Source: Bisporella sp. PMI_857
Taxonomy: Eukaryota; Ascomycota; Leotiomycetes; Helotiales; Helotiaceae
NCBI GenBank assembly: GCA_021307315.1
Contig: JAJSPD010000008.1
Span: 186,001-250,000 of the forward strand
Direction of reading: 5' to 3'
DNA length: 64,000 nucleotides
In this document: piece after piece, positions 45,934 to 59,371 of the stretch
Position numbering within the stretch: position 1 is the stretch's first letter
Layout of the letters: each line of letters starts with the position of its first letter
Notes under the pieces: model-generated
The model's input: only the letters and a program-made list of their open reading frames with translations
The model's database searches: none
What the model was told of the DNA's origin: nothing
Made by a program: the position numbers and the translations under genes

Positions 45934-48380
45934 CACAAGACAGCATCCCACGATACACAACAACTAAGAGTTCCTACGATTCCAAACGTTCCGAACGATA
46001 CTCAAGGCATACGACACAATGATCATCCTTTAATTAGCGTGTGGGACATGCGGTATTTTGGTTTAACATCATAAATTGAGAGGGCTCTGGCTGCGTTTGA
46101 TCTAGATGGATCTTGCCATTAGTAGTGCGATTGTATGAAATTACGGTTTGGGGTACTCATCACATAAGGAGGACTTGATGCGTTTAGCGTTGTTTAACAT
46201 CTATCCTATTAAAGGTTAAAAGTTCTAACTTTTATGTTGGTTCGTATCCTTGGCCATTAGCATATACAATCATATATTAGACTAATTTTAATTTCACGAC
46301 TGGGGCCGACCTAGATTCCTACAAACATCTTTAACCTTTTAAACCGAGACCAGGGGCAAAACTCATTACGACTATATTAGCCTATCCCGGGCTTAGGAAA
46401 GAGTTTAGATGATACTTTTCATATGAAATTCTTTGCTTGCAATAAGATATATCGGTTAAGCGTATTTATACTTCTGAACAGCTAGAGCTTTCTATATAGA
46501 GCAAGGTTTTAACGTGAAGGCGAGATTCGGAAAAGTAGAGTTAAATTTGATAATACTGGATACGCCTCTTTATTAGACAAGGTAAATATTTAGGATCCCC
46601 AGCGAAGGGGGAGCAAAGGCTTTTTTTCCCCCCCGGCCTTGTTAAAAGTCGATATTTTCTAGCAAGCGTGTAAATAAGGTTGAGCAGGCCCGAGAAAACC
46701 TGACATTTCGATGCAACACAAAAGCCAATGTGCAAAGCTGTAATCAGGCTTTAATAAATACTCTAAAGCTTGAATGTTGGCTCACGTACATCCAACAGAG
46801 CACAACCCGTTAACCATGAATCTGAGAGTGGGAAGATCTACTTCTTCTCTCGACGGTGTTTCGGACTCTGGACAAGCTCTCCTTAATTTTGTGCACACTA
46901 CCCCCTTTTATACCTGAATGCCAGGGTGAAACGTATGACTTTTGGGAGATTTAATCGTCTAAACACCGATACCGTCTACCACATTCTATAAAAGAAAAGA
47001 AAAGAGAGTACTTGGCTGGTATTTTCTTTTCCTTTTTTTTTTCACGATGGTGAGTGAGTTCAGGATCTGGATCTGGGATCCGCACATATAACAGCGTAAC
47101 CCCGATGTCCCTCAAGAGGTTTTATGCGAGTCTGTGGAGGTGGGTTGGGTGGTATTGATGGGATGCTGTGGGTGAGATATGCGTGTTTGGAGGTGTTTAG
47201 TTTGTTGGAGCTGGCGTGGATGAGGTAAAAGGCAAGGCGAGATTGAGTGGAGAGTAAGATTAGATTCAGAGGAAGGGGGGAGGAGGAGAAGTGATGCGAA
47301 TGGCAACATAGAAAAGATGGCAACGACAGGTGATGGTTCAGTTCCAGTTAGAGTAGGTGAATCAATGAATATGAGAGTCGGGCTTTGCATAAAGAAATGC
47401 CTATTCAGAGGTGCGAGGGTTAGGAAGATAAGGTGGCCATATCTGACTTTTGTTCTGGAAGCTTTGCTGTCCTCCTGGTCAAGAACAGCAAACGTAATTG
47501 TTGGTTGATGTCTAAGGTTGGGTGGTATTGGGTTTATATATAATTTCCCCTTTTGCCCTAATACCAGTTTCATGCCCGTGTCCTTATTCACTGCAATCCA
47601 GCCTAATTCAACTAATTCCCATCTATTTCACAGGGTTCTTCCCCCCCCCCCTCCCCAAAAAAGTGAAAAAGTCAAAGGTATATAAAAGGGTGTGATATCA
47701 ATGTTCCCCCTCCCTTAATTAGGGATCTTAACCACATCTTGGAAAATATAGAAGCATGGCTAGAGACATGCCCGATACATCGCGAGATGTGACAAGCAGT
47801 CTTTGGAGATGGAAGCTATCAGTTTGGTACAAGTACGAGTGCCAAGCGACAATGGCAGTGTAAAGGGTCAAATTGCATGAGAAGAGAACTTAAATTTAGG
47901 AAAAATAGATCTGGTGAACAGCAAGAACTGAGATGACAGTGAAAGGAATACCAAATACATTATTCAGGACCTTTGCAAGACCCTGGGTTGCGGATGTCTT
48001 TACCTAGCTAATCTTTTGAAGAGTTAAGGTCAGGCGTTGCATTGGATCGCTTGAGCTGAATCGCTTGATTTGTTGCGTATTCGTGGCAGCTTATAAATTG
48101 ATGATGATTTGGAGCTTAGGCTTCTGGCAGATGAGATTATGGCCTTTTATTTGAAGGCGTGGGTGTGTGAAAACAGGACGAGGAGTAAGGTTATGGATTA
48201 CGCAGTAAGGGAAGTAGAAAGAGGATATCGTAAGAAAGGAGTCAGGAGGGGATGAGTTTAAGTCGGCTTCGGTATAAAAGGGATGAGGCACTAGTGTTAC
48301 TATGGCTCAAAAAAAGCAATCTGGTCATGGGACAGGAAAGAATGTGTCTTGATGGATTTGTAGTTATGATATTTGGTGGA
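45934..48380. other. gene-poor stretch, no gene supported
   Basis: AT-rich to about 46750, with a T-then-C homopolymer at about 46620-46636 and a C run at 47641-47650. A long minus-strand frame at 47112-47591 is low-complexity, starts without context and lacks any domain, so I reject it. No RNA gene recognised. Confidence 0.4.
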
Positions 48381-48866
48381 TTATAGAATCAGAAGGAATA
48401 AGACAAGTATCATTCTTTGTGCGAGGAACGTTATAGGAACATATTTCATGCGTGAAGTACCTTGAAATGATGATATCAAGGGTATTGACAATGCAAAGTA
48501 GAATGACAATGAAGACACAATATGGGTAGTAAGCAGTGAGCAGTGTGGGGTTTGCTTACTTGGCGTTTTTTGAATTATCACAACAAGCTCCATAATGCTA
48601 CTTCCTCGAGGAAGGGTTTGCCGAGTATTAGGAAAGTAGAATCGAATTATCAACGCCTTCCACGAATACACAGGCTAGCAGAATAGTTGTAACGTAACAC
48701 TCATCACGTGCTTCTGTAGAAGTGCAAATCTCTTCTCGATCCAGAACTTTCCCATCTCTAAAAGGTCTTCAATCCTACCAATGCCATCAACTTCAGTCGT
48801 CACAATTCGAATTGCCGTTGATGTTTCAATGTTTTGAAACATCTTCTGTTCCTCCCCGCTTTCCAT
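48381..48866 (-). CDS. possible small hypothetical gene, weak support
   Basis: An ATG at 48866 opens MESGEEQKMFQNIETSTAIR, IVTTEVDGIGRIEDLLEMGK, FWIEKRFALLQKH, an amphipathic, protein-like stretch. Just downstream a second frame (SWKALIIRFYFPNTRQTLPR, SIMELVVIIQKTP) continues to 48381. A GTGATG to CTGCTAG segment of 33 nt between them is too short to be a convincing intron. No family recognised. Confidence 0.3.
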
Positions 48867-50839
48867 CTCAGCCAATCAATCCGTTAACGCTTGGGAGGCG
48901 TCTCGCCAAAACCTGCGCCGGCCTCGCTTGTGGCTCACGCTTTTCATCATCGTATCTGCTATTTTTGGGGACAGAACGCGTGGACAAACGAGCGAAGCTG
49001 AAAAAAGCACAAGAATTGGAAAAGCTTAATGCATCAAAATTGGAAGAGAAGCCGAGGAATCAAGCATCATAGGAGGCGATTGGATGATGAAATGACTACT
49101 TTCAACTGAAGCGCGTGAGTACAGGTTGAGGAGGCTTTGGAATTTGGATGGGCTTTGTTGACGTTGTCCTTTTCCTGCTGGGCGACTTGCAGCTGAAGAG
49201 AAGTTTGAGGATGGATGCCGGTGTTCGGTGCAGTGTTTGGAACCCAACTGCCGAACACTCCGACCCTCTCAAAATATCTCGCTGGTTGAAAATCAGTTGG
49301 TCCAGAACAACTGATGTTCAGAGTCCCCTTTATTTCTGCCTCAGGTATATTTCCAATACGAAACGCACAACAACGGTAATCTCCACTCAGCCCTAACAAA
49401 AGAGGTTTTTGCAATGCCAGAAAGCCTCACGATGGGGCTCTTTCGCCACTCTTCTCGTTGGAGATTTAAGCATTGCGATCCACCTGTCAGGTTTGGGAGA
49501 TCACCGAGCAATTCTTGATTGGAAGCTTGGGTTTCGTGTTTGAGATGGGCGGAAGGCATAACCTGTGGCGTGAATGTATATTTTGTTGCATGATGTTGTT
49601 CATTTCGTCTGATGTTGATGGTGGCTTCATTTATCTGATCTTGAGGAGAGGTTTTACAGTATACAATAGTCAGAGATTGATTGTTCCCAGTGGGGTTGTT
49701 CTGCTTGCGATATATGATTTGATGTGACTTTGGGTTTCTGACATGAAGCAGCTGGGAGAAATGTTTTTTTTTTTGGTTTATTATTATGACGTCTATTTCC
49801 TCCTCGAGTCATTGCATCTCGTGCCTTCAGATCGTATTTTCACATTCATCGGAGCAAGGTGCCCAAAAGTGATGCTTTACAAAGGCATTTCCGTGACGGC
49901 CAGATCGAGCCAAACCCATGGTGAAGATCGGCCATCTTTAGCACTTCAAGCAGTCTGAAATCGTGAAACATTCTCAGAAAGCATACTATTTTGGTATGAT
50001 GGTGGATCTCCAACCCGTCTGTAAAGGGTAATACACTAGAAGCTTTGGAAGAAGAATCTTTCTCCATGCCTTTGTCATGTGCCGCGGCTCCTTATCCAGC
50101 CAATCAGATAAATGGAAGGGAAGAGTCGGGCCGGGGGTGTGACAGAATCTCGGAAGTTGCCCTGATTGCCCCCTTTTCAACCGTCAACCGATGGTGGTTC
50201 CCTCTCCCTCTTTAACCCTTGTCACCCCTTCGGAGCATCGGTCGTTCAGGGTTGTTTAGGGGCTGATAATTGGTCGAGGCGATACAGATAGAGGCTGTGC
50301 ATTATGCTCAAATTTCAGTGAGACCAGATAATAATTGAACCCTATTTCCCCGTGTGTCCCCTCGTCGCTTTCTCTCTCCTCTTTCTCTCCATAACCACCA
50401 CTAGAAGTACTCACTCACTTCTACTAATTATCATCAACAACAACAACACCACATCATCATCATCACAACATCACGCAACTCATTCATCGTTTAACTACAT
50501 ACTATACACACACAAACACGCTCTTTCTCTCTCTCACCTGCTTACATCTGATTCCGTTGGGTGTGTGTGGCTTGGATTCAAACTCTCCTCCTTCATAGCC
50601 GAATTCCGACCCCTGGTCTTCTACCACTCCCCCCCTTGCAGGCCACGCGTCCTTCTAACCAAGCCAAGACTGAAGAACCACAACCTGACAAGGCACCTAA
50701 TTCCTCTTCAACCACTCCAACCCCAAAATTCCAATCCCCCCTCTTGAGACAAGACTCCCTTTTAACGAATACTGCTACCACCATCTGTCTGTATCCGTAT
50801 ATCCTCACCGATACTGCTTTTGGTACGCAATCCTCAACA
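48867..50839. other. intergenic and 5' leader of the bZIP gene
   Basis: No gene supported to about 50300. From about 50340 to 50839 the sequence is rich in CT and CA steps, as in long leaders of fungal regulatory genes. The frame of the bZIP gene is open upstream to 50561 but has no ATG there. Confidence 0.5.
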
Positions 50840-52661
50840 ATGTCTTCCACACAGTCCTCGCAGAACAACATGGTGAAGTCCAACTCACAAGCCAATTGCC
50901 TCGATCCTCTCGACTCCTTGATCGACTTCTCAGAGTACGAAACCGTTTCATACCACTCCCCATCACTCTCTCCATCAGCATCGAAGAGCCAATTTAGCAC
51001 AAGAGCCGTATCAAACACTCCTCCTGTGCTTCCCTCCTCTCAGCCAACCTTCAGCGCTCCCAGTCACAACTATGAACTCTACCGTCAGACTACCGGCATC
51101 CCCCAAGGTGCCGTCGCGAACACGCTGGCCATCAATTCGAATAACATGCACATTAACAACCAGTTTGGCTTCTCCGACGGATACCTTTCTGGCATGAGCC
51201 CGAGCGATGATTTCATTGACTTTGGCACTGCTCCTACCAAGTTCGAGCCCGATGTCGACATGAACTTCGACTCGCCCGCTGGCGAGCCTGCCTTCTTCTA
51301 CCCAGAGCAGTCCACAGCCGGCTTTGTTGACCCAGCCTCCGTCAGTGGAAGCAATCTGCCAGCCACTGCTGTCCTGCCAACTCAGAGCAGCAATGTCGGA
51401 CGCCTCTGGCCCGGTATGCATCAACAGCAAGCTGCTCTTGCTAAGGCACAAGCACAGCAGAAGCAACAGCAACAGATCATCCAGCAGCAGCGACAGCAGG
51501 CCAGCGGGGGACAGCCAAGGCAAACATCCCAACGACGTGCAAACAATGGTCCAGCCGATCCTATCGTCGAAGAGAAGATCTCCCAGCTCTTGAACTCGAT
51601 GAGACAAAGCAGCGTCGCTACTGAGAGCGATGATTCGAACAACAACATGAACATGACTCAGACCCAGCGACCACGCAAGGATGAGGAGGATATGGATGAG
51701 GACGAGCGTCTCCTCGCCAGTGAGGAGGGCAAGAAGCTATCCAGCAAGGAACGTCGTCAACTCCGCAACAAGGTTTCCGCACGCGCATTCCGATCAAGAA
51801 GAAAGGGTAAGCATAAAGACATGACGTTCATCAACACATCACTAACTAGTATTAGAATACATTGGTCAACTTGAAGGCGAGATAGCCCAGAAGGTCAACG
51901 AGAACAACAACCTCCGTGCTCAGAACCGGGCCTTGATGGATGAGAACACTCGTCTATCAGATCTCACCCGCATGCTTCTCTCCTCTCCATCATTCTCTGG
52001 TTTCCTCGACAACCTCTCTCAGAACCCCGCCAATGCTCAGGTTGCACCTGCAGCAGTTAAGCAACAACCACAACAGCAGCAACAGCAACAACAAGTCCGT
52101 AAGGATGTTAACCCATATGCTGCTCAACAGCAAATGCACCAACAACACATCGGCATTACCATGGTCCCAGAACAACCACTCGACTTCTCCATGCTCGACC
52201 TCAACACCGATGCCTACAGCTATCAACCCCAAGTCTTCTCCGTGCTCAGCCTTCCAGAGCCCACTATTGACTCTGAAGTTCTTTCCGGAAAGTCAAGCCT
52301 GCCACCCATGATGGCCAGTGAGGATGACAAGGTCGAAATCCCAGTCATTGAACCCTCTCCTATTATCTCCGCCCCTGTAGAGGAGAAGGTCGAGGTTGTT
52401 GATGAAGAATTCGATGCCAAGTTCGCTCTCTTTGCCTCATCCCCCGCTCCTACTGCCGCTGCTCCATCTTCCGAACCCAAAGAACTCGATATCCCCGCTC
52501 TCCTCGCCTCCATCCCATCCAAGCCTGTTCAGTACACCCTCGTGGTTGAGTCCTCAGTCAGTGATGACGAGGCCGAGGCTGCGATGCAGAGAGTTGAGAG
52601 ATTAGCGGCGAGCATGGATCGTATGGCGGATTCCATAAGAAGGATGACTGTCAACTTTTAG
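50840..52661 (+). CDS. meaB: bZIP transcription factor, MeaB type
   Basis: Nuclear regulator; MeaB proteins act in nitrogen metabolite repression and secondary metabolism in other fungi. The ATG at 50840 (MSSTQSSQNN) is the first in frame. Exons 50840-51806 and 51856-52661, joined by a 49-nt intron inside the bZIP, about 590 residues. The basic region is KLSSKERRQLRNKVSARAFR then SRRKEYIGQLEGEI, with the N..S..AF.SR core. The zipper continues through VNENNNLRAQNRALMDEN and the family signature LSDLTRMLLSSPSFSGFLD. N- and C-terminal arms are Ser/Pro- and Gln-rich, with Q runs at about 51450-51500 and 52065-52095. The C-terminal DDEAEAAMQRVERLAASMD is a likely helix. No frame breaks, in contrast to most genes here. 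Confidence 0.88.
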
Positions 52662-54143
52662 TCAATCTAAGAGAGAATTTGATTTGATGTGCATTTGGTG
52701 CTGCGCTTTAGCGGGTTAATGGACTGGAGTTCAAATTGTATATTTCTTTCTACATATTTCTTTTGTCATCATCAGCGGGACAGGGTTGTAAGAAGGTTGG
52801 GGCTTATGGGTATGAAACGGTTTATGATCTCGTTTGCCCACAGCGATGGCTCCCACTCAATTTTTCCTTGGCTTGCTTCATGTATATGGCTATGGCTGGA
52901 TATATTTGATAACATATTTTAGAAATTGTCCCATCAATGGGCAGAATCCAAAAATTCGAAATAATTATTAGGGTTCTCTTGATTGCCTCGTGATTGTTCA
53001 TCCTTTCACGCTGCCTTCTATTGCAGTTCATATGACCTACTTTGCCTTCCTTACATCTCCCTGCATTATTTACTTCAACAGCTATGGAAGCCCATCTCAA
53101 CGCAAGCCAACCATTGAAGATTAACCGTACCTCTACATCTCATCTCAACCAACAAGCAATTACCCAACCTCCCTCGATCAACCGCCACCTATTCATATGG
53201 CACCTTACCCTACCTCACCCGTCGCCAGCACCTATTTCCCCGTCATCGCCCCCTCACCATAACGCGTATCCCCTTCTTATTCAGCCAGCACGGGATGGGC
53301 GGGGAATTTTTGGTATTGGGGTTCTGGTTGCTGGTTGGTGGAGACTCTTCTTTTTTCATGCATTGGTCTGTGGATTTTAATATTGTTGTGTTGGCATACT
53401 TTGCTGTTGTTTTTGTTTTCGCTGGTGCTTTTATGGGTTTTGCCATTTTGCGATTTTTATGCTTGTGGTTCTGGATTGTGCTTGAATATTTTGATTGCTC
53501 ACAAGTTTAGAGCCTATGCTTTTGGTTTTGTTGCTCATGTTGTTTCTTTAATCTTGGCCTGGCTGTAACTTTCACCTTTTCACCTTTTCCCATATTCTCT
53601 TGTTGTTGTGATCTTGATTATTGGAGCTATTGGAGGTAACTTTTATAGACTTTTCACAGCTAAAATACGTACAATGATATCATGAAACGGCCCATGCATC
53701 ATATTTCTTAGCTTTTTAGCCTAGCACAAAGAATGAAGGTCATTGCGCTCTTAGCTCTAGCTCAAGGCGCTGAAAATAATCACGTGAGCATGTAATCGCA
53801 CAGGTAGCAGCTGAAAAACATCTAAAACAGGTTCCTGCTTAGTCGAAACCCGATTTTAACATCTCCCATGTAATAATATGGTTGGCTAACTACAAAATAG
53901 CTTCATGATGAAGATGCACTCTGAAAATAAGTATAAAGCTAGGGCATCGCTTGTTCCTCCTGGCCCAGGTACAGACTTACTCAAACGACTATGCCAAGTA
54001 CGCGTGCCCCCAACATCTCCCAAGAGATAGGAGCTTTCTCGAAAAGCCACAGAAAGGCGTGCAAATGCTAAGCACGGTCATAACAACCTTTCGCGCGCCC
54101 CCACGATCCCACTCCCATATGTATATATCGGGTCCTATCCAGA
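52662..54143. other. intergenic, no gene supported
   Basis: 3' flank of the bZIP gene, then sequence with T-rich frames (53295-53568) that look like chance. The right end may hold the first exon of the HET-domain gene. Confidence 0.4.
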
Positions 54144-56450
54144 GTGGCGTCGGCCAAACCCTTTAGCGTCCACAAGGAAAAGGTCAACGCCCGCCAAGGT
54201 TTTATGTTTTTGGTGCACCAAACCGCTTCATCGCCTGAGCTCGAAATTTTATTCGACAGCGCTATGTTACGGACCGTAAAGCCTATAAAGACGTATGCAA
54301 AGACGCCAAAGGAGGCTGCCACATCTGTTCCCTTCTTTCCGTTGGTGTAGCTACAGTGTTTGGAAAGAGAGAAAACAAAGATTGGGATATTAAAACAACC
54401 CTTGTTATGGATGTTGACAACCTGAAGTTTACTCCTGTGATTCAAATGTGGGACGGTGAAGACACAGTTCATAAGACTTTCCAATTTTGTTCTCCGCAAG
54501 GTAAACGGACTCGAACTTGTTGAATGAGAGCAGCTTTTCTTTAGTTAGACAAGATAATGCTCTAAGCATAATTTGCGAATGCAAAATCCCTTTTCTAACG
54601 TCATTCTAGGAGATCCTCATTTCAAAAAATGCTCAGCACTTGTGACGATTGATCACAGCTTTATGCCTACCCCTCTAGACTCTCTCGCTATTACAGCAGA
54701 AATCGTAGCAGACACGAGAGCAGATGAATGTGCCTATATGGCAAGTCAATGGATTACAACATGCCATGAGAGTCATCTAGATTGTCAGCGACCGCCATTG
54801 TCTCTGCTTCCCACTCGGGTTATTGATGTTGGGTCAGATTACCAACGAGAATGTCCAAAACTGTTGGAGTGCGGTGGCCAAACTGGGTCCTATATTGCTT
54901 TAAGTCACTGTTGGGGAAGCGGACGGCATTTCACGACCGAGACGTCAAATATCAGCGAGAGAATGAAGGGCATGACGTGGGGATCGCTGCCGAAGACTTT
55001 TCAAGACGCTATATCCATAACGCGGAAATTGAAGATTCGCTACCTGTGGATAGATTCCTTGTGTATCCTCCAAGATGATAGGTAGCCATTCTCTCCCATT
55101 TATTGTCTATATTTTGAGGAGCTTCTTTTGACCGTGGGATAGCGCCGATTGGGACAAGGAGCTCTCCAAAATGAGTGACATATACAAGAACTCATACCTC
55201 ACCATAGCAGTTTGAAATGATCAAGCAGGCTTCCTTGGCTCAAAGTTATGGCACTTACCTGTTGCTTTGCCTCCACTAGAAGACTTCGTTTCAGATGTAA
55301 AAATTTGGCCAAGCGATGGACTATCGAAGGTACGGCACGATCAAAGAGCCTTTGGAAAGTAGAGCCTGGGCTTTTCAGGAGCGACTTGTTAGCCAACGGG
55401 TTTTTTTTTTGGTTCGAATCAGATGAGATGGGAATGCAACAGCTCAACGTGGTGTCAGAATCCCTATTGATATGTAGATTGGTAGAGAGCTTTATTACAA
55501 GACTCTCCACCCCAGCCGTATCTACCTCCCAAGTCGGGAAAAATTAATACATTGATGGGTACCTTACCAAAAGAGATTTGGTGTCATATTGTTCCGAAAT
55601 ATACCCCTGGTGGCGCACAGATATCATCACAACCTACGCTAAATTGCAGATAACGAAAGAAGAAGACCGACTTCCTGCCTTGTCGGCCATCGCAAATGAT
55701 GTCAATCTAGAAATCCAGGATACATATTTGGCAGGCCTATGGAAACGGGATCTTCTCCTTGGGCTACTCTGGCTCTCATCTTCTATACCAGACTGGCCGC
55801 AAGTTGATAATACCTTAGAGACCATCTATGCTGAGCCTGGATATCTCCCGAAAAAGTACCGTGCTCCATCATGGTCCTGGGCATCTATTGAGTCTAATAC
55901 CTTAGGATACTCGAGCGATAGAATTATGAAAGGCCGGGAGGAGTTCACAGCTCAGATCTTAGAAGCAGAGTGCCAAGTGTCGGGAATCAGCACAAAGGGT
56001 GAAGTCAGTGGAGGCTTCATCCGCCTTTCGGCTCGTTGGTTTCCTGCCAAGCTACACATAGACGCCGTCAAGAGTATGCAAATTCGATATACTATCAAAC
56101 GTTCCCATGCGGCGATTCCAGCCTACAACACTCCTGGCTCCGAAATCTTCTGGCCAGACACGCCTCTTATTAGAGAGCCGCGTTCTCAATCTAATGGCGA
56201 TAAAGCTTTTGAAGCATCGGTCCAGCGAAGTACATTATCCTCAGAATATAGCTGTTCAGTCAGATTAGGAAATGGTTTCATGCGTCAGATTGCCATATTA
56301 GATTCAGGCTTCGTTGCATTCCTAGTCCTCGGCCGAGCATCCGTAAGAACTGGCGCATTTGAGAGACTAGGCGTTTTCAGGATCCACCATGGATTCTTGC
56401 CTGACGGCTGGTACGACTCTCTGAGTGTCAAAGAGTTCTTGATTGTCTAA
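54144..56450 (+). CDS. HET-domain (heterokaryon incompatibility) protein, frame interrupted
   Basis: HET-domain proteins trigger cell death on non-self fusion or act as receptors' effectors. The domain reads GSYIALSHCWGSGR, WGSLPKTFQDAISITRKLKI and YLWIDSLCILQDD, then, over a 62-nt intron from GTAGCC at 55081, ADWDKELSKMSDIYKNSYLT. Next come ESRAWAFQERLVSQRVFFFG and SNQMRWECNSSTWCQ, then the C-terminal part LPALSAIANDVNLEIQ, YLAGLWKRDLLLGLLWL and YRAPSWSWASIES, stopping at 56450. The N-terminal part (MLRTVKPIKTYAK, MDVDNLKFTPVIQMWDGED) is less certain. Breaks: a TGA at about 55214 right after YLTIAV, a shift near 55355, the T run at 55402-55411, and one near 55560. The 5' end is not defined. 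Confidence 0.8.
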
Positions 56451-58653
56451 AGTAGCTTTGATTGTGTAGCAATAACGGGTGCCACTTTTGCCTCTCAAAG
56501 TTGCAACCCATAAGATATCGACTAGGAAATGTAACCAGATTATAAGAGAACCAGAACAGGCCGTTAGTGGCCAATACAGTTCCCCATTTATGTTGTTCAG
56601 GCTAGCCTAGGCTCAAACTCCGAATGCTCACTTTGAATTTGAAGCGATGCAAATCTATGCTCCTTTCTTCTTCCCATGATGAGAAAGCGCATTGCTGAGG
56701 TTGCCAAGTTCCCTTTCCCCCTCTGGACTTCAGTGAATGCTCTCTTACTTATATGCCATATTGTGCTTTTTACTTCTTTGCGCATTATGTAATTGCCTGA
56801 TCATAAATTATTTCTCTTTCAAAGGAAACCTTGGAGCTCCATATCGCTCTTGAAGAATGGCGAGTATTTACGATATTGCAAAAGGATGGTGCAGTGCGGG
56901 CCTCTCCATGAGCTAAGGCTTCTGTGCCATTCTAAATTGTATGCTGCTTGATCCTAATATCTGAAGGTCTCATCTCTTATGGTAAAATCTTCCTGTCGCG
57001 TCTTGATCTGCTGTTCTTACTCTCTCTGTTGCCACTTCCCGTCACATATTTGTATGGTAAACTAACAGATCATACATTTAACATGCACTAAATGGTAGTG
57101 CAGGGTTTAGGTTTATTAGGTTTATTCTTCCATGATAGAATATCAGCAGATAGATACATAAATATATTTCTATAAGATGCGTCTGATAAACCATAATGGT
57201 ACTCTTGCACGGTTGATGGCTTGTTGCAATTTAACCTTAGCCCTAACCCTAAATCGTTGGCAAATAGTGTATACATAGCTCTCAGCAAGCACAGGATGGC
57301 AGAAGCGAGAGAGTTCTTATAAAACTCGACTGTTAATACTTGGTCGAGCTTTACGTGTTTTATACGCTTCATCTCCACAGCCCGTTCAACGAGACTTCGT
57401 GAGAGCTATCTTCACTATTAATCTAAATATAACCTCACGTGCATCTTGCGATATTGTGTTTTGGCTCTGTTAATCTATTTAAAACCCTGCTATCCACTCA
57501 TTCCATTTCCAGAGTGTCAGATGACTTGAATTCGAGGAGAACCGTGGAGAAGGTGATTCATGATACCAGAGGGTTGGTGAATATACTATGTCCCTTTGAT
57601 GTGCGTTGAAAACACCCAAAGTTCTTGAAGTCGAAAACAGATACTCATGCCATATGCATACATATTTCCTTCTATGACATGCTGCTTTGGATTATTTGTT
57701 GAGACTAGCGCTATTGTTGTCAGATGGCGCTAGCAAGATTATACCAAAAGTAGCTGTTCCAAGATCAGTATCACGAAGAAAAATACTTGCGCTTAGAAAG
57801 TTATAGTAAGGTTTAATTACTAGAATACTAAACCAAGGAGAGAAGGTGGAGCTCAAGAGAATCTCCCTTAGAAACAGGAATAGTATGAGATGCGATCGTA
57901 TGTCGAACATGTGACAACCGTGACAATCAATTCTCAGATCAAAGTGTAAAAGATCATATAGTAATTACTATATAATCAGCTAATGTTATAGTTTCACTAT
58001 TTTTTAGGTAGTTATATTACAGTTTTGAACTATTTAGTAAAGAAGTGTGGCGTTATGGCAAGCGCCAAACGAAAGTATTGTATCGTAGGCTTATATCTTC
58101 TTTTTGATAGGAAAGAGTCGGTTTCCACTATTCGAAACTCTCTTCACATTTTAAACTTGTGCACTGATACCTCCGAATCTGCGAGCACGTCTTCGATAGA
58201 CCAAGAACTAGCAAAGCCTTGAATACGAAAACAAACTTGTTAACCATCTGATTGCTGACGACAAGAAATCAGGCGAAGCATTGCATCTTTCGGAAATCGA
58301 GACCGTGCTCATTCTAGTTAAGTAGACCATTGAAATGCTGATATAACATATATCCGCCTTGAGCATTCCATGGAAAGTATCTAAGATTACATGTGACTTG
58401 AACTGTTCATATATTTTTCGGATGGAGTAATGTAGAGTACAACAAGAGCACCTGAGCAGGAGATTATGATATAAGCCAAAAGATAAGGAACTGTTGCAAC
58501 AACAAGAAAGTAACAATACCATACCAAAGAGTATACCAAAGGATGAATTAGCAGGGTTCGTGCTAGTGACATGTACAGAGAGGTTATTACAACGTAAGAT
58601 CACGCCCTTGACGCTTCATTGCAAGTGGACCTTGACCTCGAGTCTCTGTGTGA
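56451..58653. other. gene-poor AT-rich stretch
   Basis: Several short frames on both strands (for example 58208-58603 on minus) show no domains. Two exact CCCTAA units occur at 57241-57252. No gene supported. Confidence 0.45.
57241..57252. repeat. two tandem copies of the telomere-type unit CCCTAA
   Basis: The 12 bases are exact, with a partial third copy (CTTAG) on the left. TTAGGG is the telomere unit of most filamentous ascomycetes. Such short blocks also occur by chance or as promoter telobox sites. Confidence 0.5.
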
Positions 58654-59371
58654 TCAACCACTGTTGGTTATTTTCCGTACAAGAACGGTAAGGTAACTGT
58701 CCATCCCCAATCGCTTATCCACAAGTTCCTTGACATCATAGAATTTGCATCCCTCCGCTGGACCTTTGCCTTCTTCCGTCCACTCCTCCAGCGGGGGATA
58801 GGGTGACTTGTCGAAAGCCAGACGATATTCGTTCAGATGAGGCCGGAAGAAAAAGCCCCGCGAATCCCTCTCTGAAGCGGTATCGTGTTGGTAAGCGGGA
58901 TCCATGAACCGGCCGTGCTCCAGACGAATTTGTATAATTCTTAGGCAGAAATGCCGCGTCCGTAAGGAATCTCTCGTTCAATCCAGGAAGCAGCTGTGTG
59001 TATCCAGGGTGGATTCGTCTCGTGAGTGTTAGTTCGATGTTGAACTGACCCAGTAACGTGCCTTTGGGATATTTGGTTTTGCTGAGGTCAGCGACAGTGT
59101 CTAGTGACTCTAGACTGGTGAGCTTCCACTCGAACTCGGCAGCGATATAGGCCAGTATCTGGGCTCCAGCTACTAGCTTCGGTCTGGCTAGCAGCAATTC
59201 AGACTCGTTCTAGACAAAACACTTAGAGAGGTTGGAGCAAACTTACTCTGCCAGTGCCATTCTCGTTGAAACTTATTGAGCTGGTACCGTAATAATCCCA
59301 GCGCCACTGGTCAGGGCTACACAAGATTGAAAGGGTGGTATTTTTTGCGTTGCTGGCATGTTGATCGTCAT
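58654..59371 (-). CDS. conserved fungal protein of unknown function
   Basis: A Pezizomycotina family of unknown role, recognised by ordered motifs: DQWRWDYYGTSSISFNENGT, ILAYIAAEFEWKL, GTLLGQFNIELTLTRRI, NERFLTDAAFLPKNYT, EYRLAFDKSPYPPLEEWTEE and KFYDVKELVDKRL. Two exons (59371-59247 and 59209-58654) with a 37-nt intron. Start at 59371 (MTINMPATQK) needs one extra base near 59330 to reach LSILCSPDQWRW. A second break near 58915 shifts the C-terminal third. No signal peptide or membrane segment. Confidence 0.65.

Noticed and set aside
47112..47591. 159-codon minus frame
   Set aside because: Low-complexity, no domain, no start context or splice support.
50561..50839. 93-residue N-terminal extension of the bZIP protein
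   Set aside because: The frame begins with GTG and has no ATG before 50840; composition is that of a CT/CA-rich leader.
51011..51607. Minus-strand open frame of 198 codons opposite the bZIP gene
   Set aside because: Mirror of the Gln-rich exon (Leu/Cys runs); no independent support.
54068..54499. 143-codon minus frame opposite the HET gene's first part
   Set aside because: The plus strand has the HET-like N-terminal sequence; this is its shadow.
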